From positions 1-9,755 of the forward strand of contig JAPLNJ010000869.1 in assembly GCA_026692885.1 (NCBI GenBank): a stretch of DNA of 9,755 nt, given 5' to 3'. This DNA comes from Planctomycetota bacterium (GTDB lineage: Bacteria > Planctomycetota > Planctomycetia > Pirellulales > Pirellulaceae). Shown piece by piece: positions 1-6,570 of the stretch; positions within the stretch are counted from its first letter, which is position 1, and each line of letters opens with the position of its first letter. A program made the position numbers and the translations under genes. The notes under the pieces were generated by a model. That model saw only the letters and a list, made by a program, of their open reading frames with translations. It had not been told where the DNA came from and made no database searches.

Positions 1-229
1 TGGCGTCTGCCTGCGTAGTGTAGGAAACCCAATTCCACCGGGGCAAGCCCGGATGGGGACCAGACATGCCAAGCTGGAACAAAAGCCGGACCAGATCTCA
101 CCATGGCAAGGACTCTCCAGGATACAGTTTTGCGCGGCCCAGGCCGGGAGTGAGGGGCGCGTCACTCGCCTGGACCCCCTCACCCCTCTCCCCGGGGTAC
201 CGGGGCGAGGGGGAACCGGTGAAAACTCT
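1..229. other. Left-edge region with no supportable gene
   Basis: No reading frame here carries recognisable protein features. Two minus-strand ATGs (at 67 and 104) open toward the left edge, but their short translations (for example starting MSGPHPG) match no family I know, and only the second has even a weak ribosome-binding site (GGAGAG). The stretch is probably intergenic DNA downstream of the permease gene. A partner ABC ATPase for that permease, if co-transcribed, would have to lie beyond the edge; this is inference. Confidence 0.5.
183..212. repeat. GC-rich hairpin just downstream of the permease gene
   Basis: The arms are CCCCTC (183-188) and CCCCGG (190-195) against CCGGGG (200-205) and GAGGGG (207-212), with a GGTA loop and a single T/C mismatch. 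It lies 17 bp past the stop codon of the minus-strand permease gene, so it could end or protect that transcript. No T-run follows on the minus strand, so it is not a canonical intrinsic terminator and may simply be a dispersed genomic repeat. Confidence 0.55.
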
Positions 230-1777
230 CTACTCATACCGCAGCGCCTCGACGGGGTGCAGGCGGGCGGCGCGCAGCGCCGGCAGGACGCTGGCCAGAA
301 CCGCAATCAGGATCGCGCCCAACACGACCAGGAGCACGGTCCACGGCTCGATGATGGCGGGGATCTGCTGGAAGTAATACACCGTGGGATCGAACACCTC
401 CCGTCCGGTCAACCACTCCAGACCCTTGGCGATCTGGTTGATGTAGATCACGAACAGCAACCCCAGCACCATGCCGACTCCCGACCCGACGGTCCCTAGC
501 GAGAAGCCGTAGCTCAGGAAGATACTCATCACGCCACCGCTAGGCGCACCCAAGGATTTGAGCACGCCAATGTCGCGGGTCTTTTCCACCACGATCATGA
601 AGAACGTCGCCAGGATGCCGAACCCGGCCACCGCGATGATCAAGAACAGCAGGATGTTCAAGATCGTGGTCTCCATCTGCACCGCGGACAGCAACGGCCC
701 CTGCATGTCCTTCCAGGTCTCGATGCGGTAGGCGTACTGGTCGGCCGGAAACCGCTTGATTAGCTTGTCGCGCACCGCCTTCAAGTCGGCTCCGGGTTTC
801 AATTTGATCTGAATGGCGGTAACGCTGCTGACGCCGGTCGTCGGTTCGATCATGCCGCGCAGCTTCTGCAGTTCGGCCAGCGGTACGAAGGCCAGACTGC
901 TGTCGTATTCACTCATCTTACTTTCGTACAGGTCGACCACGGTACACTTGGCGCTTTGGGCCGTGGGCGCTTTGCCGGACGGCGGCGAAGTGGGAAACGT
1001 CAGGTTGACGTCGTCGCCCGGACGGCAGAGGAAGTAGTCGCGCACCTTTTTGTCGTCATCCCGATGCCGCACGCTGGTGATCATCAGGCCCAGAATCACG
1101 CCCGTGTGCTGTTCCTTGGACTCATCGAACACTTGACTTTCCTGCCCCGTCGGCGGCGAGTTCAAGGGATCCGGGGGCACGACACCATAGGGATCGCTGG
1201 GCGGCGTGACCGTGGCGGCCATCGCTGCCCCGAGACGGCTATCGTCAACTCGGCGGACTTCCTCCTGCAACACTCGCTCATAGGAAGTGCGATTGCGACG
1301 ATGCTTCCAGCCGGACGGCGGCAACCGCTCGTCGTACTGATCTTCGCGCAGTAGGAAACTGAGCTTCTTCCGGTTCTGCGGGTGCAACAGGTACTGGCTG
1401 ACGTCGCCCACATCGGCATAGGTCGCTTCGTCGATGCCGATCAGATTCACCTGCCGCGTCATCCATTGGCCGCGGACCTGGAAGCTGAGCATGGCCGGCA
1501 CCTGGACGGTGGCCGTCATACCGACAATGGCGTCTCCCACGATCTTGAGAATCTCTTGCTTGTGCCAGTCCGCGTCGGGCAGGCCGCCCAGGCTGTGACT
1601 CTCGAGCACGATATCCGACAAGATGCCGTGCAGACGCTTGTGCATCTCGCTGGTAAAGCCTGCCATCACGCTGTTGACCACGATCAGGGTGGCCACGCCG
1701 AGTGTCACGCTGATGACCGAAGCCAGGGCGATATAGCGCGTGCGGAGATACCGCCAGGAGAGCAGCAGTTTGTACAT
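230..1777 (-). CDS. ABC transporter permease, FtsX / LolC-LolE type
   Basis: This 515-aa inner-membrane protein has the MacB/LolCE layout. An N-terminal membrane helix (about residues 16-38) is followed by a large periplasmic domain (about 40-365) and a C-terminal FtsX domain with three helices (about 370-397, 418-445 and 480-503). Residues 399-411 (EKTRDIGVLKSLG) match the conserved cytoplasmic coupling segment that contacts the ATPase, and the end PALRAARLHPVEALRYE is typical of the family. Known relatives extract lipoproteins from the inner membrane (LolC/LolE) or drive mechanotransmission. The protein is about 100 residues longer than E. coli LolC or LolE because of a hydrophilic, proline-rich insert near 130-225. 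The ATG at 1777 is preferred because AAAGGA lies 6 nt upstream; an in-frame ATG at 1873 would add 32 residues encoded by repeat DNA. No ATPase gene is visible in the window. The family call is firm, but the substrate is unknown. Confidence 0.88.
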   Translation of the reverse strand: MYKLLLSWRYLRTRYIALASVISVTLGVATLIVVNSVMAGFTSEMHKRLHGILSDIVLESHSLGGLPDADWHKQEILKIVGDAIVGMTATVQVPAMLSFQVRGQWMTRQVNLIGIDEATYADVGDVSQYLLHPQNRKKLSFLLREDQYDERLPPSGWKHRRNRTSYERVLQEEVRRVDDSRLGAAMAATVTPPSDPYGVVPPDPLNSPPTGQESQVFDESKEQHTGVILGLMITSVRHRDDDKKVRDYFLCRPGDDVNLTFPTSPPSGKAPTAQSAKCTVVDLYESKMSEYDSSLAFVPLAELQKLRGMIEPTTGVSSVTAIQIKLKPGADLKAVRDKLIKRFPADQYAYRIETWKDMQGPLLSAVQMETTILNILLFLIIAVAGFGILATFFMIVVEKTRDIGVLKSLGAPSGGVMSIFLSYGFSLGTVGSGVGMVLGLLFVIYINQIAKGLEWLTGREVFDPTVYYFQQIPAIIEPWTVLLVVLGAILIAVLASVLPALRAARLHPVEALRYE

Positions 1778-1783
1778 GGCCAA

Positions 1784-1789
1784 TCCTTT
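1784..1789 (-). promoter_or_regulatory. Ribosome-binding site deciding the permease start
   Basis: On the minus strand AAAGGA sits 6 nt before the ATG at 1777. The alternative upstream ATG at 1873 lies inside the inverted repeat at 1845-1920, so the shorter start is favoured. Confidence 0.6.
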
Positions 1790-1800
1790 GGCTTCGTGTG

Positions 1801-1821
1801 AGGCCGGCCTCCGGCCGGCTT
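1801..1821. repeat. Short perfect GC-rich hairpin
   Basis: GCCGGCC (1803-1809) pairs with GGCCGGC (1813-1819) around a TCC loop, and the outer A/T and G-T pairs extend the stem by two. It lies in the 5' leader of the permease gene, 24 bp upstream of its start. It could affect the leader structure or be a stray dispersed repeat. Confidence 0.55.
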
Positions 1822-1844
1822 GGCTGATCCGTCTTCTCATGTCT

Positions 1845-1920
1845 GGGAGGGCGAGGCTCCTGCCGAGCCGCATTCGGCAAAGCCGAATGCTTCGCGGCTC
1901 CGCGGGAGCGTCGCCCTCCC
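1845..1920. repeat. Inverted repeat family A, copy 1
   Basis: A 76-bp inverted repeat. The outer arms GGGAGGGCGA (1845-1854) and TCGCCCTCCC (1911-1920) pair perfectly. The middle of the stem is imperfect (about 18 of 21 across the GC-rich arm). An inner stem CATTCGGC (1871-1878) pairs with GCCGAATG (1882-1889) around an AAA loop. The same outer arms recur at 1934-1943/2101-2110 and 5009-5018/5069-5078, always between genes. This is a non-coding dispersed repeat, not part of the permease. Confidence 0.85.
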
Positions 1921-1933
1921 GCCCAGGTTGTCT

Positions 1934-2110
1934 GGGAGGGCGAGGCGAGCGGCAGGAAATAACTTACCCGTAGGTCGGCCTTTCCAGGCCGATCGGGACG
2001 GTCTTGGAAGACCATCCTACATTAAATTGGGTACGTCATTTCCTGCCGCTCGCCCGAGGCTCCTGCCGGGCCGTTCGTCAGTTCCGGCTCGGCAGGAGCC
2101 TCGCCCTCCC
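1934..2110. repeat. Inverted repeat family A, copy 2, interrupted by another element
   Basis: The left arm GGGAGGGCGA (1934-1943) is separated from the rest of the element (GGCTCCTGCC… from 2058, ending TCGCCCTCCC at 2110) by a 111-bp insert at 1944-2054. Taking out the insert and one copy of CGA restores a continuous family A sequence. The remaining inner stem, CGAGGCTCCTGCCGGGCCG (2055-2073) against 2085-2103, matches at 18 of 19 positions. That stem starts 18 bp past the lysS stop codon and could stabilise or end the lysS transcript, although no T-run follows. Confidence 0.75.
1944..2054. mobile_element. MITE-like non-coding element (family B), copy 1
   Basis: A 111-bp element with terminal inverted repeats GGCGAGCGGCAGG (1944-1956) and CCTGCCGCTCGCC (2042-2054). 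The inner sequence adds subterminal similarity (AAATAACTTACCC near the left end, GGGTACGTCATTT near the right). The core holds two small palindromes: GGCCT-TTCC-AGGCC and GGTCTT-GG-AAGACC (2000-2013). The trinucleotide CGA flanks both ends (1941-1943 and 2055-2057), which is compatible with a 3-bp target duplication. A related copy lies inverted at 9392-9526. There is no coding capacity, so movement would need an enzyme supplied in trans. The repeat is directly visible; mobility is inference. Confidence 0.6.
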
Positions 2111-2121
2111 GGCCCCACTCG

Positions 2122-3708
2122 CTACGGCGTCGTCTCCGGCCGCAGCAAGGGGAACAGAATCACCTCTCGAATTGTCTGCGAGTTCGTCAACAGCATCACC
2201 AGCCGGTCGATACCGATGCCCAAGCCGCCAGCGGGCGGCATGCCGTGCCGCAAGGCCCGCACGAAATCGTGGTCCAGCTTGGCCATCGAATCCTCGTCGG
2301 ACTGGCCGGCGAGCTGGGTCTTGAACAGTTGTTCCTGCAGGTCCGGGTCGTTCAACTCGGTATAGGCATTGGCGATCTCCATGCCTTGGACGAACAACTC
2401 GAACCGTTCGGCCACCGCCGGGTTGTCCCGCTTGCGTTTGGTCAGCGGGCAGATGCTGGCCGGGTAGTCCAGTACGAACACCGGCCCCACCAGCGCGTCT
2501 TCGACCTTGGCCTCGAACACCTCGTTCTTGATCACATCCGGGTGTTTGCCGGCCGTTTCCAGGCCGATCTGCTCGGCATACGCCCGGACCGCCGCGGCGT
2601 CCTCCGGTGCGATGCCCGTGTGTTCCCGGAGCAGTTCGTGATAAGTCTTGCGGGCGAAGGGCGGGGTGAAATCGATCTGGGCGTCGCCCCACGGCAGCTG
2701 GTGCTGGCCCCCCAAGGCATCTAGGGCGTCCAGGATGACCCGCTCGGTCAGATCCATCATCGTGTGATAGTCGCCGAACGCCTGGTAGGCTTCGAGCATC
2801 GTGAACTCAGGATTATGGCGCGGGCTGATGCCTTCGTTGCGGTAGACTCGCCCCAGTTCGTAGACTCGCTCCATGCCGCCGACCAGCAGTCGCTTGAGGT
2901 GCAACTCCAAGGCGATCCGCAAGTACAGCTTCAGATCCAGTGCGTTGTGATGCGTCATGAACGGCCGCGCGGCGGCACCGCCCGCGATCGCGTGCAGCGT
3001 CGGGCCTTCGATTTCCCGAAATCCGTCCTGGGCCAGCGTCTGCCGGATGGACTGGATGATCTTCGTGCGTTTCAGGAACCGCTCCAGCACGCCGTCCGAG
3101 TACGTCAAATCCAGATACCGCATCCGCTGACGCAACTCGGGATCTTGCAAGCCATGATGCTTTTCCGGTGGCGGTTCCAGCGACTTGCACAGGAAGTGCA
3201 ACTGTTCGGCAAAAATGGTCAATTCGCCGGTCTTGGTGCGGCGCAGGAGACCGTCGACGCCGACGATATCGCCCAGGTCGAACTGGCCGGCCAACTCGAA
3301 ACCCGCGTCCCCGACCTGCTGCTTGCCGATGAACAGTTGGATCCTGCCCGTCCAGTCCTGGATGTTGACGAACCGCAACTTGCCGGTATCGCGCTGCAAC
3401 ACAATCCGGCCGGCGGCACGCACCTTCGGTCCGACGAGTTCGCCGGGACCTTGCTCGGACAGCCACTTGCGGAAGTCGAGCTTCTCGGCACCGTCCAAAT
3501 CCGGCAAATCAACGGTTTGACCGGCCTGCGTCTGCAGCTTGATTTCTCCGGCCCGGGCCCGGATCTCGCCGATCGCCATCCGCCCATCGAAGCGTCCGCC
3601 CCAGGGATCGATCCCCAGTTCGACGATGCGGCGCAGCTTGTCACGGCGGGAGACTTCGTGGACTCCCTGGCTATCCTGGTCAGTGTTCTGAGGGGCTTTT
3701 TCGGGCAT
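2122..3708 (-). CDS. lysS: Lysyl-tRNA synthetase, class II
   Basis: This 528-aa cytoplasmic enzyme charges tRNA(Lys) with lysine using ATP. The N-terminal part carries the anticodon-binding OB fold (about residues 95-175). The class II catalytic core follows, with motif 1 around 228-245 (DGFREIEGPTLH), motif 2 at 290-306 (RNEGISPRHNPEFTMLE) and motif 3 at 494-506 (GGLGIGIDRLVML, with the ATP-binding Arg502). The length is close to the roughly 505 aa of the E. coli enzyme. The ATG at 3708 is chosen. An in-frame TTG at 3768 would add 20 residues with no family resemblance and no ribosome-binding site, and it falls only about 17 nt after the predicted transcription start. No strong Shine-Dalgarno precedes 3708 either, so the start is less certain than the function. 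The gene is divergent from cysK. The permease gene lies 344 bp downstream on the same strand, across a repeat block. Confidence 0.95.
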   Translation of the reverse strand: MPEKAPQNTDQDSQGVHEVSRRDKLRRIVELGIDPWGGRFDGRMAIGEIRARAGEIKLQTQAGQTVDLPDLDGAEKLDFRKWLSEQGPGELVGPKVRAAGRIVLQRDTGKLRFVNIQDWTGRIQLFIGKQQVGDAGFELAGQFDLGDIVGVDGLLRRTKTGELTIFAEQLHFLCKSLEPPPEKHHGLQDPELRQRMRYLDLTYSDGVLERFLKRTKIIQSIRQTLAQDGFREIEGPTLHAIAGGAAARPFMTHHNALDLKLYLRIALELHLKRLLVGGMERVYELGRVYRNEGISPRHNPEFTMLEAYQAFGDYHTMMDLTERVILDALDALGGQHQLPWGDAQIDFTPPFARKTYHELLREHTGIAPEDAAAVRAYAEQIGLETAGKHPDVIKNEVFEAKVEDALVGPVFVLDYPASICPLTKRKRDNPAVAERFELFVQGMEIANAYTELNDPDLQEQLFKTQLAGQSDEDSMAKLDHDFVRALRHGMPPAGGLGIGIDRLVMLLTNSQTIREVILFPLLRPETTP

Positions 3709-3791
3709 GGTGCTAGCAATCGTGGTGGAAAGACTTGTGCCGAAGTGGTTTGGCGCGCGCAACGTCAACGCATTGGTCTGCGAATCGCGAC

Positions 3792-3819
3792 ATTCTAGTG
3801 AAAGCTGCTAGACGGTCAA
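3792..3819 (-). promoter_or_regulatory. Probable sigma-70-type promoter for lysS
   Basis: On the minus strand TTGACC (3819-3814) and TAGAAT (3797-3792) are separated by 16 bp; each matches 5 of 6 consensus positions. Transcription would begin near 3785 and leave a leader of about 76 nt before the ATG at 3708. Planctomycete promoters are not well defined, so this is a consensus match rather than proof. Confidence 0.45.
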
Positions 3820-3834
3820 TGTCAGACGCGGGCC

Positions 3835-3864
3835 TTATCATGGAGCTACCTCCCGCGGTAGAAT
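3835..3864 (+). promoter_or_regulatory. Possible sigma-70-type promoter for cysK
   Basis: TTATCA (3835-3840) and TAGAAT (3859-3864) are 18 bp apart, which would put transcription start near 3871 and give a leader of about 40 nt. An interrupted dyad, CTACC (3846-3850) and GGTAG (3857-3861), overlaps the spacer and the -10 box and could be an operator, but nothing else supports that. Confidence 0.35.
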
Positions 3865-3895
3865 CTAACACTAACACTCTCGTTCTGACATTTTC

Positions 3896-3903
3896 GGAGG
3901 AAG
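3896..3903 (+). promoter_or_regulatory. Strong ribosome-binding site of cysK
   Basis: GGAGGAAG lies just upstream of the ATG at 3910, with GGAGG ending 9 nt before the start. This fixes the cysK start with confidence. Confidence 0.8.
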
Positions 3904-3909
3904 AAGCAC

Positions 3910-4851
3910 ATGCCCCGCGGAAAGACTTATGACAGCGCCGCCCAGGCCATCGGCGATACCCCGATGGTGCGGATCAACCGTATGGTGCCCCCCGACCACG
4001 CGACCGTGTTCGCGAAGCTGGAGTTCTACAACCCGCTGAACAGTGTCAAAGACCGGATTGGGGTCTCGATGATCGAAGCCGGCGAGCGGGACGGGCTGAT
4101 CCGTCCCGACACGCACATCGTCGAACCGACCAGTGGCAACACGGGCATCGCGCTGGCCTTTGTGTGCGCTGCCAAGGGGTACAAGTTGACACTGACCATG
4201 CCGGAATCGATGTCCGTCGAGCGGCGGGCGTTACTGCGGGCGATGGGGGCCAGCCTGGTGCTGACGCCTGCCGCCGAAGGCATGAAAGGGGCGATCGCCA
4301 AGGCCGACGAAATGGTCCGGCAGGACCGTCACGCCTGGATGCCGCAGCAGTTCGACAACCCGGCGAATCCGGCCATCCACGAAGCCACCACCGGTCCCGA
4401 GATCTGGGAAGACTCCGGCGGCCGGATCGATGCCCTGATTGCGGGAGTCGGGACCGGCGGTACGCTGACCGGGATCGCGCGGTACATCAAGGCGCGCAAT
4501 CCCGATTTCAAGGCCATCGCGGTCGAGCCCAAGAACTCGCCCGTGATTAGCGGCGGTTTACCGGGTAAGCATCGCATCCAAGGCATTGGAGCCGGCTTCA
4601 TCCCCCAGAATCTCGACCGGTCACTGGTCGACGACATCGTGCTGGTGGACGACGAAGATGCCTTCGAAACGGCCCGCCAGTTGGCCGCTCAAGAAGGCAT
4701 CCTGGCCGGCATCAGCAGCGGCGCCGCCCTCTGGGCCGCCCAGCAAGTCGCCGCCCGGCGCGAATTCAAAGGCAAGCGGATCGTGGCGATTCTGGCCAGT
4801 TGCGGGGAACGCTATCTGTCCACCCCGTTGTTTGGCGGGCTGGCGACGTAG
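3910..4851 (+). CDS. cysK: Cysteine synthase A (O-acetylserine sulfhydrylase)
   Basis: This 313-aa PLP enzyme makes L-cysteine from O-acetylserine and sulfide, the last step of sulfur assimilation, in the cytoplasm. It belongs to fold type II. The segment NPLNSVKDR (41-49) places the Schiff-base lysine at Lys47. TSGNTG (74-79) binds the substrate carboxylate, GVGTGGT (179-185) forms the PLP phosphate cradle, and Ser297 in [10 protein letters not shown] is the residue expected to contact the pyridine nitrogen. [12 protein letters not shown] (225-236) and the overall length fit CysK better than CysM or cystathionine beta-synthase; no CBS domain follows. A strong ribosome-binding site precedes the ATG. 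The gene stands alone on the plus strand, divergent from lysS and convergent with the histidine kinase gene. No serine acetyltransferase (cysE) is in the window. Confidence 0.94.
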   Translation: MPRGKTYDSAAQAIGDTPMVRINRMVPPDHATVFAKLEFYNPLNSVKDRIGVSMIEAGERDGLIRPDTHIVEPTSGNTGIALAFVCAAKGYKLTLTMPESMSVERRALLRAMGASLVLTPAAEGMKGAIAKADEMVRQDRHAWMPQQFDNPANPAIHEATTGPEIWEDSGGRIDALIAGVGTGGTLTGIARYIKARNPDFKAIAVEPKNSPVISGGLPGKHRIQGIGAGFIPQNLDRSLVDDIVLVDDEDAFETARQLAAQEGILAGISSGAALWAAQQVAARREFKGKRIVAILASCGERYLSTPLFGGLAT

Positions 4852-4876
4852 GGCGAGGGGAGCAGCTGTGATGGGG

Positions 4877-5000
4877 GCCTTGATCGGAAAGTTGCGCAAA
4901 ATGCTAGCTGCGGATCATCGTAATCCGACGCGTCAGCGAGGAAACGCCGCTCTTCCTCGCTGACGCGTCGGGTTACGATGCGCAACCTTATGATCAAGGC
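4877..5000. repeat. Large nested palindrome after cysK, possible terminator
   Basis: The inner stem 4916-4943 pairs with 4953-4980 (27 of 28 positions; the exception is a G-T wobble in RNA) around a 9-nt loop and contains GACGCGTCAGCGAGGAA. An outer stem 4877-4898 pairs with 4979-5000 (19 of 22), including GCCTTGATC/GATCAAGGC and GTTGCGCA/TGCGCAAC. A 17-nt segment (4899-4915, with GCTAGC) bulges only on the left. TTTT at 5001-5004 follows directly on the plus strand, so the structure could end the cysK transcript, whose stop codon is 25 bp upstream. The inner sequence resembles a repeat common in planctomycete genomes. Confidence 0.75.
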
Positions 5001-5008
5001 TTTTGACG

Positions 5009-5078
5009 GGGAGGGCGACGCTCCCGCGGAGCCGTTCACGCCCGCTGGGCGGCGGCTCGGCGGGAGCCTCGCCCTCCC
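5009..5078. repeat. Inverted repeat family A, copy 3
   Basis: GGGAGGGCGA (5009-5018) and TCGCCCTCCC (5069-5078) form the outer arms. The stem continues through GCTCCCGCGGAGCCG on the left and CGGCTCGGCGGGAGC on the right, with small mismatches, around a loop of about 18 nt. It is the same family as the elements at 1845-1920 and 1934-2110. The direct repeat GATCAAGGC lies on both sides (4992-5000 and 5085-5093). Confidence 0.8.
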
Positions 5079-5094
5079 AAACTGGATCAAGGCT

Positions 5095-5111
5095 GGTGGG
5101 CACAGCCCACC
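5095..5111. repeat. Short hairpin repeat abutting the kinase stop codon
   Basis: GGTGGGC (5095-5101) pairs perfectly with GCCCACC (5105-5111) around ACA. It begins immediately after the TAG of the minus-strand kinase gene (5112-5114), and the full repeat unit appears to include the CCCTAC from which that stop codon is read. It may act as a 3' stabilising or terminating hairpin, but no T-run follows on the minus strand. Confidence 0.65.
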
Positions 5112-6446
5112 CTACGGCCTGTCATCAGCCGTGGCCTCGTGATCTTGCCTCAGGAGCACCGGCAAGTCGGCGAGGATGCAGGTGCCTGTGCCCGGCTCGC
5201 TGTCGATTGTCACGGTGCCGCCCAGCAACCGGACTCGCGCCCGAATCCCCTCCAAGCCGAAGCTTCCCGGCTTGACCTCTGCCAGGCTGAAACCAACGCC
5301 CCAATCGCGAATCTCCAACTGCAGGCGGTCGCCTCGCTGGATGAGTTGGACACGCACTTTCTTGGACCCGCTGTGGCGGCGGGCGTTGGTCACGCATTCT
5401 TGCACCAAGCGGACCACCGCGTTCTCCAGGAACGGGGCGAGTCTTTCGAATTGCACCTCGTGGAGAAATTCGACTTCGATCCCGCCGTAGTACCGGGTGT
5501 CCTGCAAGTAACCGGCCAGGGCCGCCACCACGCCCCGTTCGTCAATCTTGGGCGGTCGCAGATTTCCGCTCAGCCGCCGGACCTCCGAGATTCCCTCCTG
5601 CAGCATCCGGCGGCCGATCTCGTACGCACTCTCCGCTTCCTCCGCATCGCCAGTCCGCCTCCGCTCATAGGCTTCGAAATTCATGCTGGCCGCAACCAGA
5701 AACTGGGTGAGCCCGTCGTGGATGTCGTAGGCAATCAGCTGCCGCTCGCGGTCATCCGCGGCCAGCAATTTCCGCAGCGCCTCCTGTTCATGGGACAGCT
5801 GGGCATTGGTCTCCAACAATTCCGCGGTCCGCTCGCGGACCCGCTGTTCGAGTTCCTCGTGGTTCTGACGTAGGGCCTGTTCCGTTCGTCGGCGGTCCGC
5901 TTCCGCACGCCGCAGATCCGTGATGTCGGTTCCGGAACTCAGCGTGCCGCACGGCTGACCGTGATCGTCCCTGAGCAGGGTATTATGCCAAGCCATAAGT
6001 CGCTCGCAGCCGGAACGGGTGACCACCAGATTCTCGCCATACGCGATGGATTTCAGGTCCCCGGCCATGAGCTGTAGGAACCTGCTCCACAGCGGTTCCC
6101 GCTCGGCGGCCGGAATACAGGTTTGGAACCAGTTCTCGCCCAGCAGTTCGCCGTCGGGATACTCCAGAATCTCGTGTCCCTTCTGGTTCAGACGCGTGAT
6201 ATTGCCATCCCGGTCCAAGACGACCAGCATGACGCCGGCCATTTGAAAGTACAGGTGGGCGCGGGTCCGTTCCCCCTCCAAAGCCTTCACCGTGTGTCGG
6301 TACATCAGCAGCCGATCGAGTTCCTGGCGGAGTTGATCACGCTCGCGCTCCGCGTCCTCCAACTCGGCCACCCGCTGCCGCAGGTCGCTGAGCTCCTGGA
6401 CCAGTTCTTCTCGCGACTTCAAAGGATCATTCATGTGCTGCACCAT
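5112..6446 (-). CDS. PAS-domain sensor histidine kinase, NarL/HisKA_3 family
   Basis: A 444-aa kinase with no obvious membrane segment, so probably cytoplasmic. An N-terminal coiled coil (about residues 8-60) leads into a PAS domain (about 62-178: VMLVVLDRDGNITRLNQKG … SSGTDITDL), then a second coiled coil (about 180-228). The HisKA_3 dimerisation domain follows, with DIHDGLTQ and the predicted phospho-acceptor His243. The ATPase domain has an N box (VRLVQECVTNARRHSGS, Asn354), a G1 box (DWGVGF, 381-386) and a G2 box (GSFGLEGIRARV, 394-405). Kinases of this type usually phosphorylate a LuxR-type response regulator, but none is encoded in this window. The signal sensed by the PAS domain cannot be read from the sequence. 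The start at 6446 is the longest plausible one; a second ATG at 6434 would remove 4 residues, and neither has a clear ribosome-binding site. Confidence 0.9.
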   Translation of the reverse strand: MVQHMNDPLKSREELVQELSDLRQRVAELEDAERERDQLRQELDRLLMYRHTVKALEGERTRAHLYFQMAGVMLVVLDRDGNITRLNQKGHEILEYPDGELLGENWFQTCIPAAEREPLWSRFLQLMAGDLKSIAYGENLVVTRSGCERLMAWHNTLLRDDHGQPCGTLSSGTDITDLRRAEADRRRTEQALRQNHEELEQRVRERTAELLETNAQLSHEQEALRKLLAADDRERQLIAYDIHDGLTQFLVAASMNFEAYERRRTGDAEEAESAYEIGRRMLQEGISEVRRLSGNLRPPKIDERGVVAALAGYLQDTRYYGGIEVEFLHEVQFERLAPFLENAVVRLVQECVTNARRHSGSKKVRVQLIQRGDRLQLEIRDWGVGFSLAEVKPGSFGLEGIRARVRLLGGTVTIDSEPGTGTCILADLPVLLRQDHEATADDRP

Positions 6447-6505
6447 CGGACGAAGACACTGCCACTAAGACGTGCCATCGGCTGCTAAGTTCCTTCCACG
6501 TTGGT

Positions 6506-6535
6506 ATTGTAGACAGCTGACTGTGTCCGAGTCAC
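6506..6535 (-). promoter_or_regulatory. Possible promoter of the histidine kinase gene
   Basis: On the minus strand GTGACT (6535-6530) and TACAAT (6511-6506, 5 of 6 matches to TATAAT) are 18 bp apart. Transcription would start near 6499 and leave a leader of about 50 nt. An imperfect dyad, GACA…TGTC, sits between the boxes. This is a consensus match only. Confidence 0.35.
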
Positions 6536-6570
6536 GCAGGACCACCGATTCTCGCAAAGCCAGCTGCCGT

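Noticed and set aside
1..104. Minus-strand gene start running off the left edge (ATG at 67 or 104)
   Set aside because: The predicted peptides match no ABC ATPase or other family, and the sequence looks like intergenic repeat; too short to support a call.
53..499. Plus-strand open frame overlapping the permease C-terminus
   Set aside because: It is antisense to the conserved FtsX domain, low in complexity and has no recognisable domain.
1778..1873. 32-residue N-terminal extension of the permease from an upstream in-frame ATG
   Set aside because: The extension is translated from the inverted repeat DNA and has no family resemblance; the ATG at 1777 has a ribosome-binding site and leads directly into the family's N-terminus.
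1845..2110. CRISPR array
   Set aside because: The repeats are few, palindromic and composite, with no regular spacers and no cas genes.
1820..2365. Plus-strand open frames across the repeat block at 1820-2365
   Set aside because: They are built from repeat DNA and the antisense of the lysS 3' end, with no start signals.
3709..3768. TTG start adding 20 residues to LysS
   Set aside because: The residues (starting with TTG-coded Met, then TLRAPNHFG) do not look like LysS, no Shine-Dalgarno precedes it, and it lies almost at the predicted transcription start.
2764..3798. Long plus-strand open frame (344 codons) antisense to lysS
   Set aside because: It mirrors the lysS codons on the opposite strand, as expected in high-GC DNA. 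It has no ribosome-binding site or domain signature, while lysS carries all its class II motifs.
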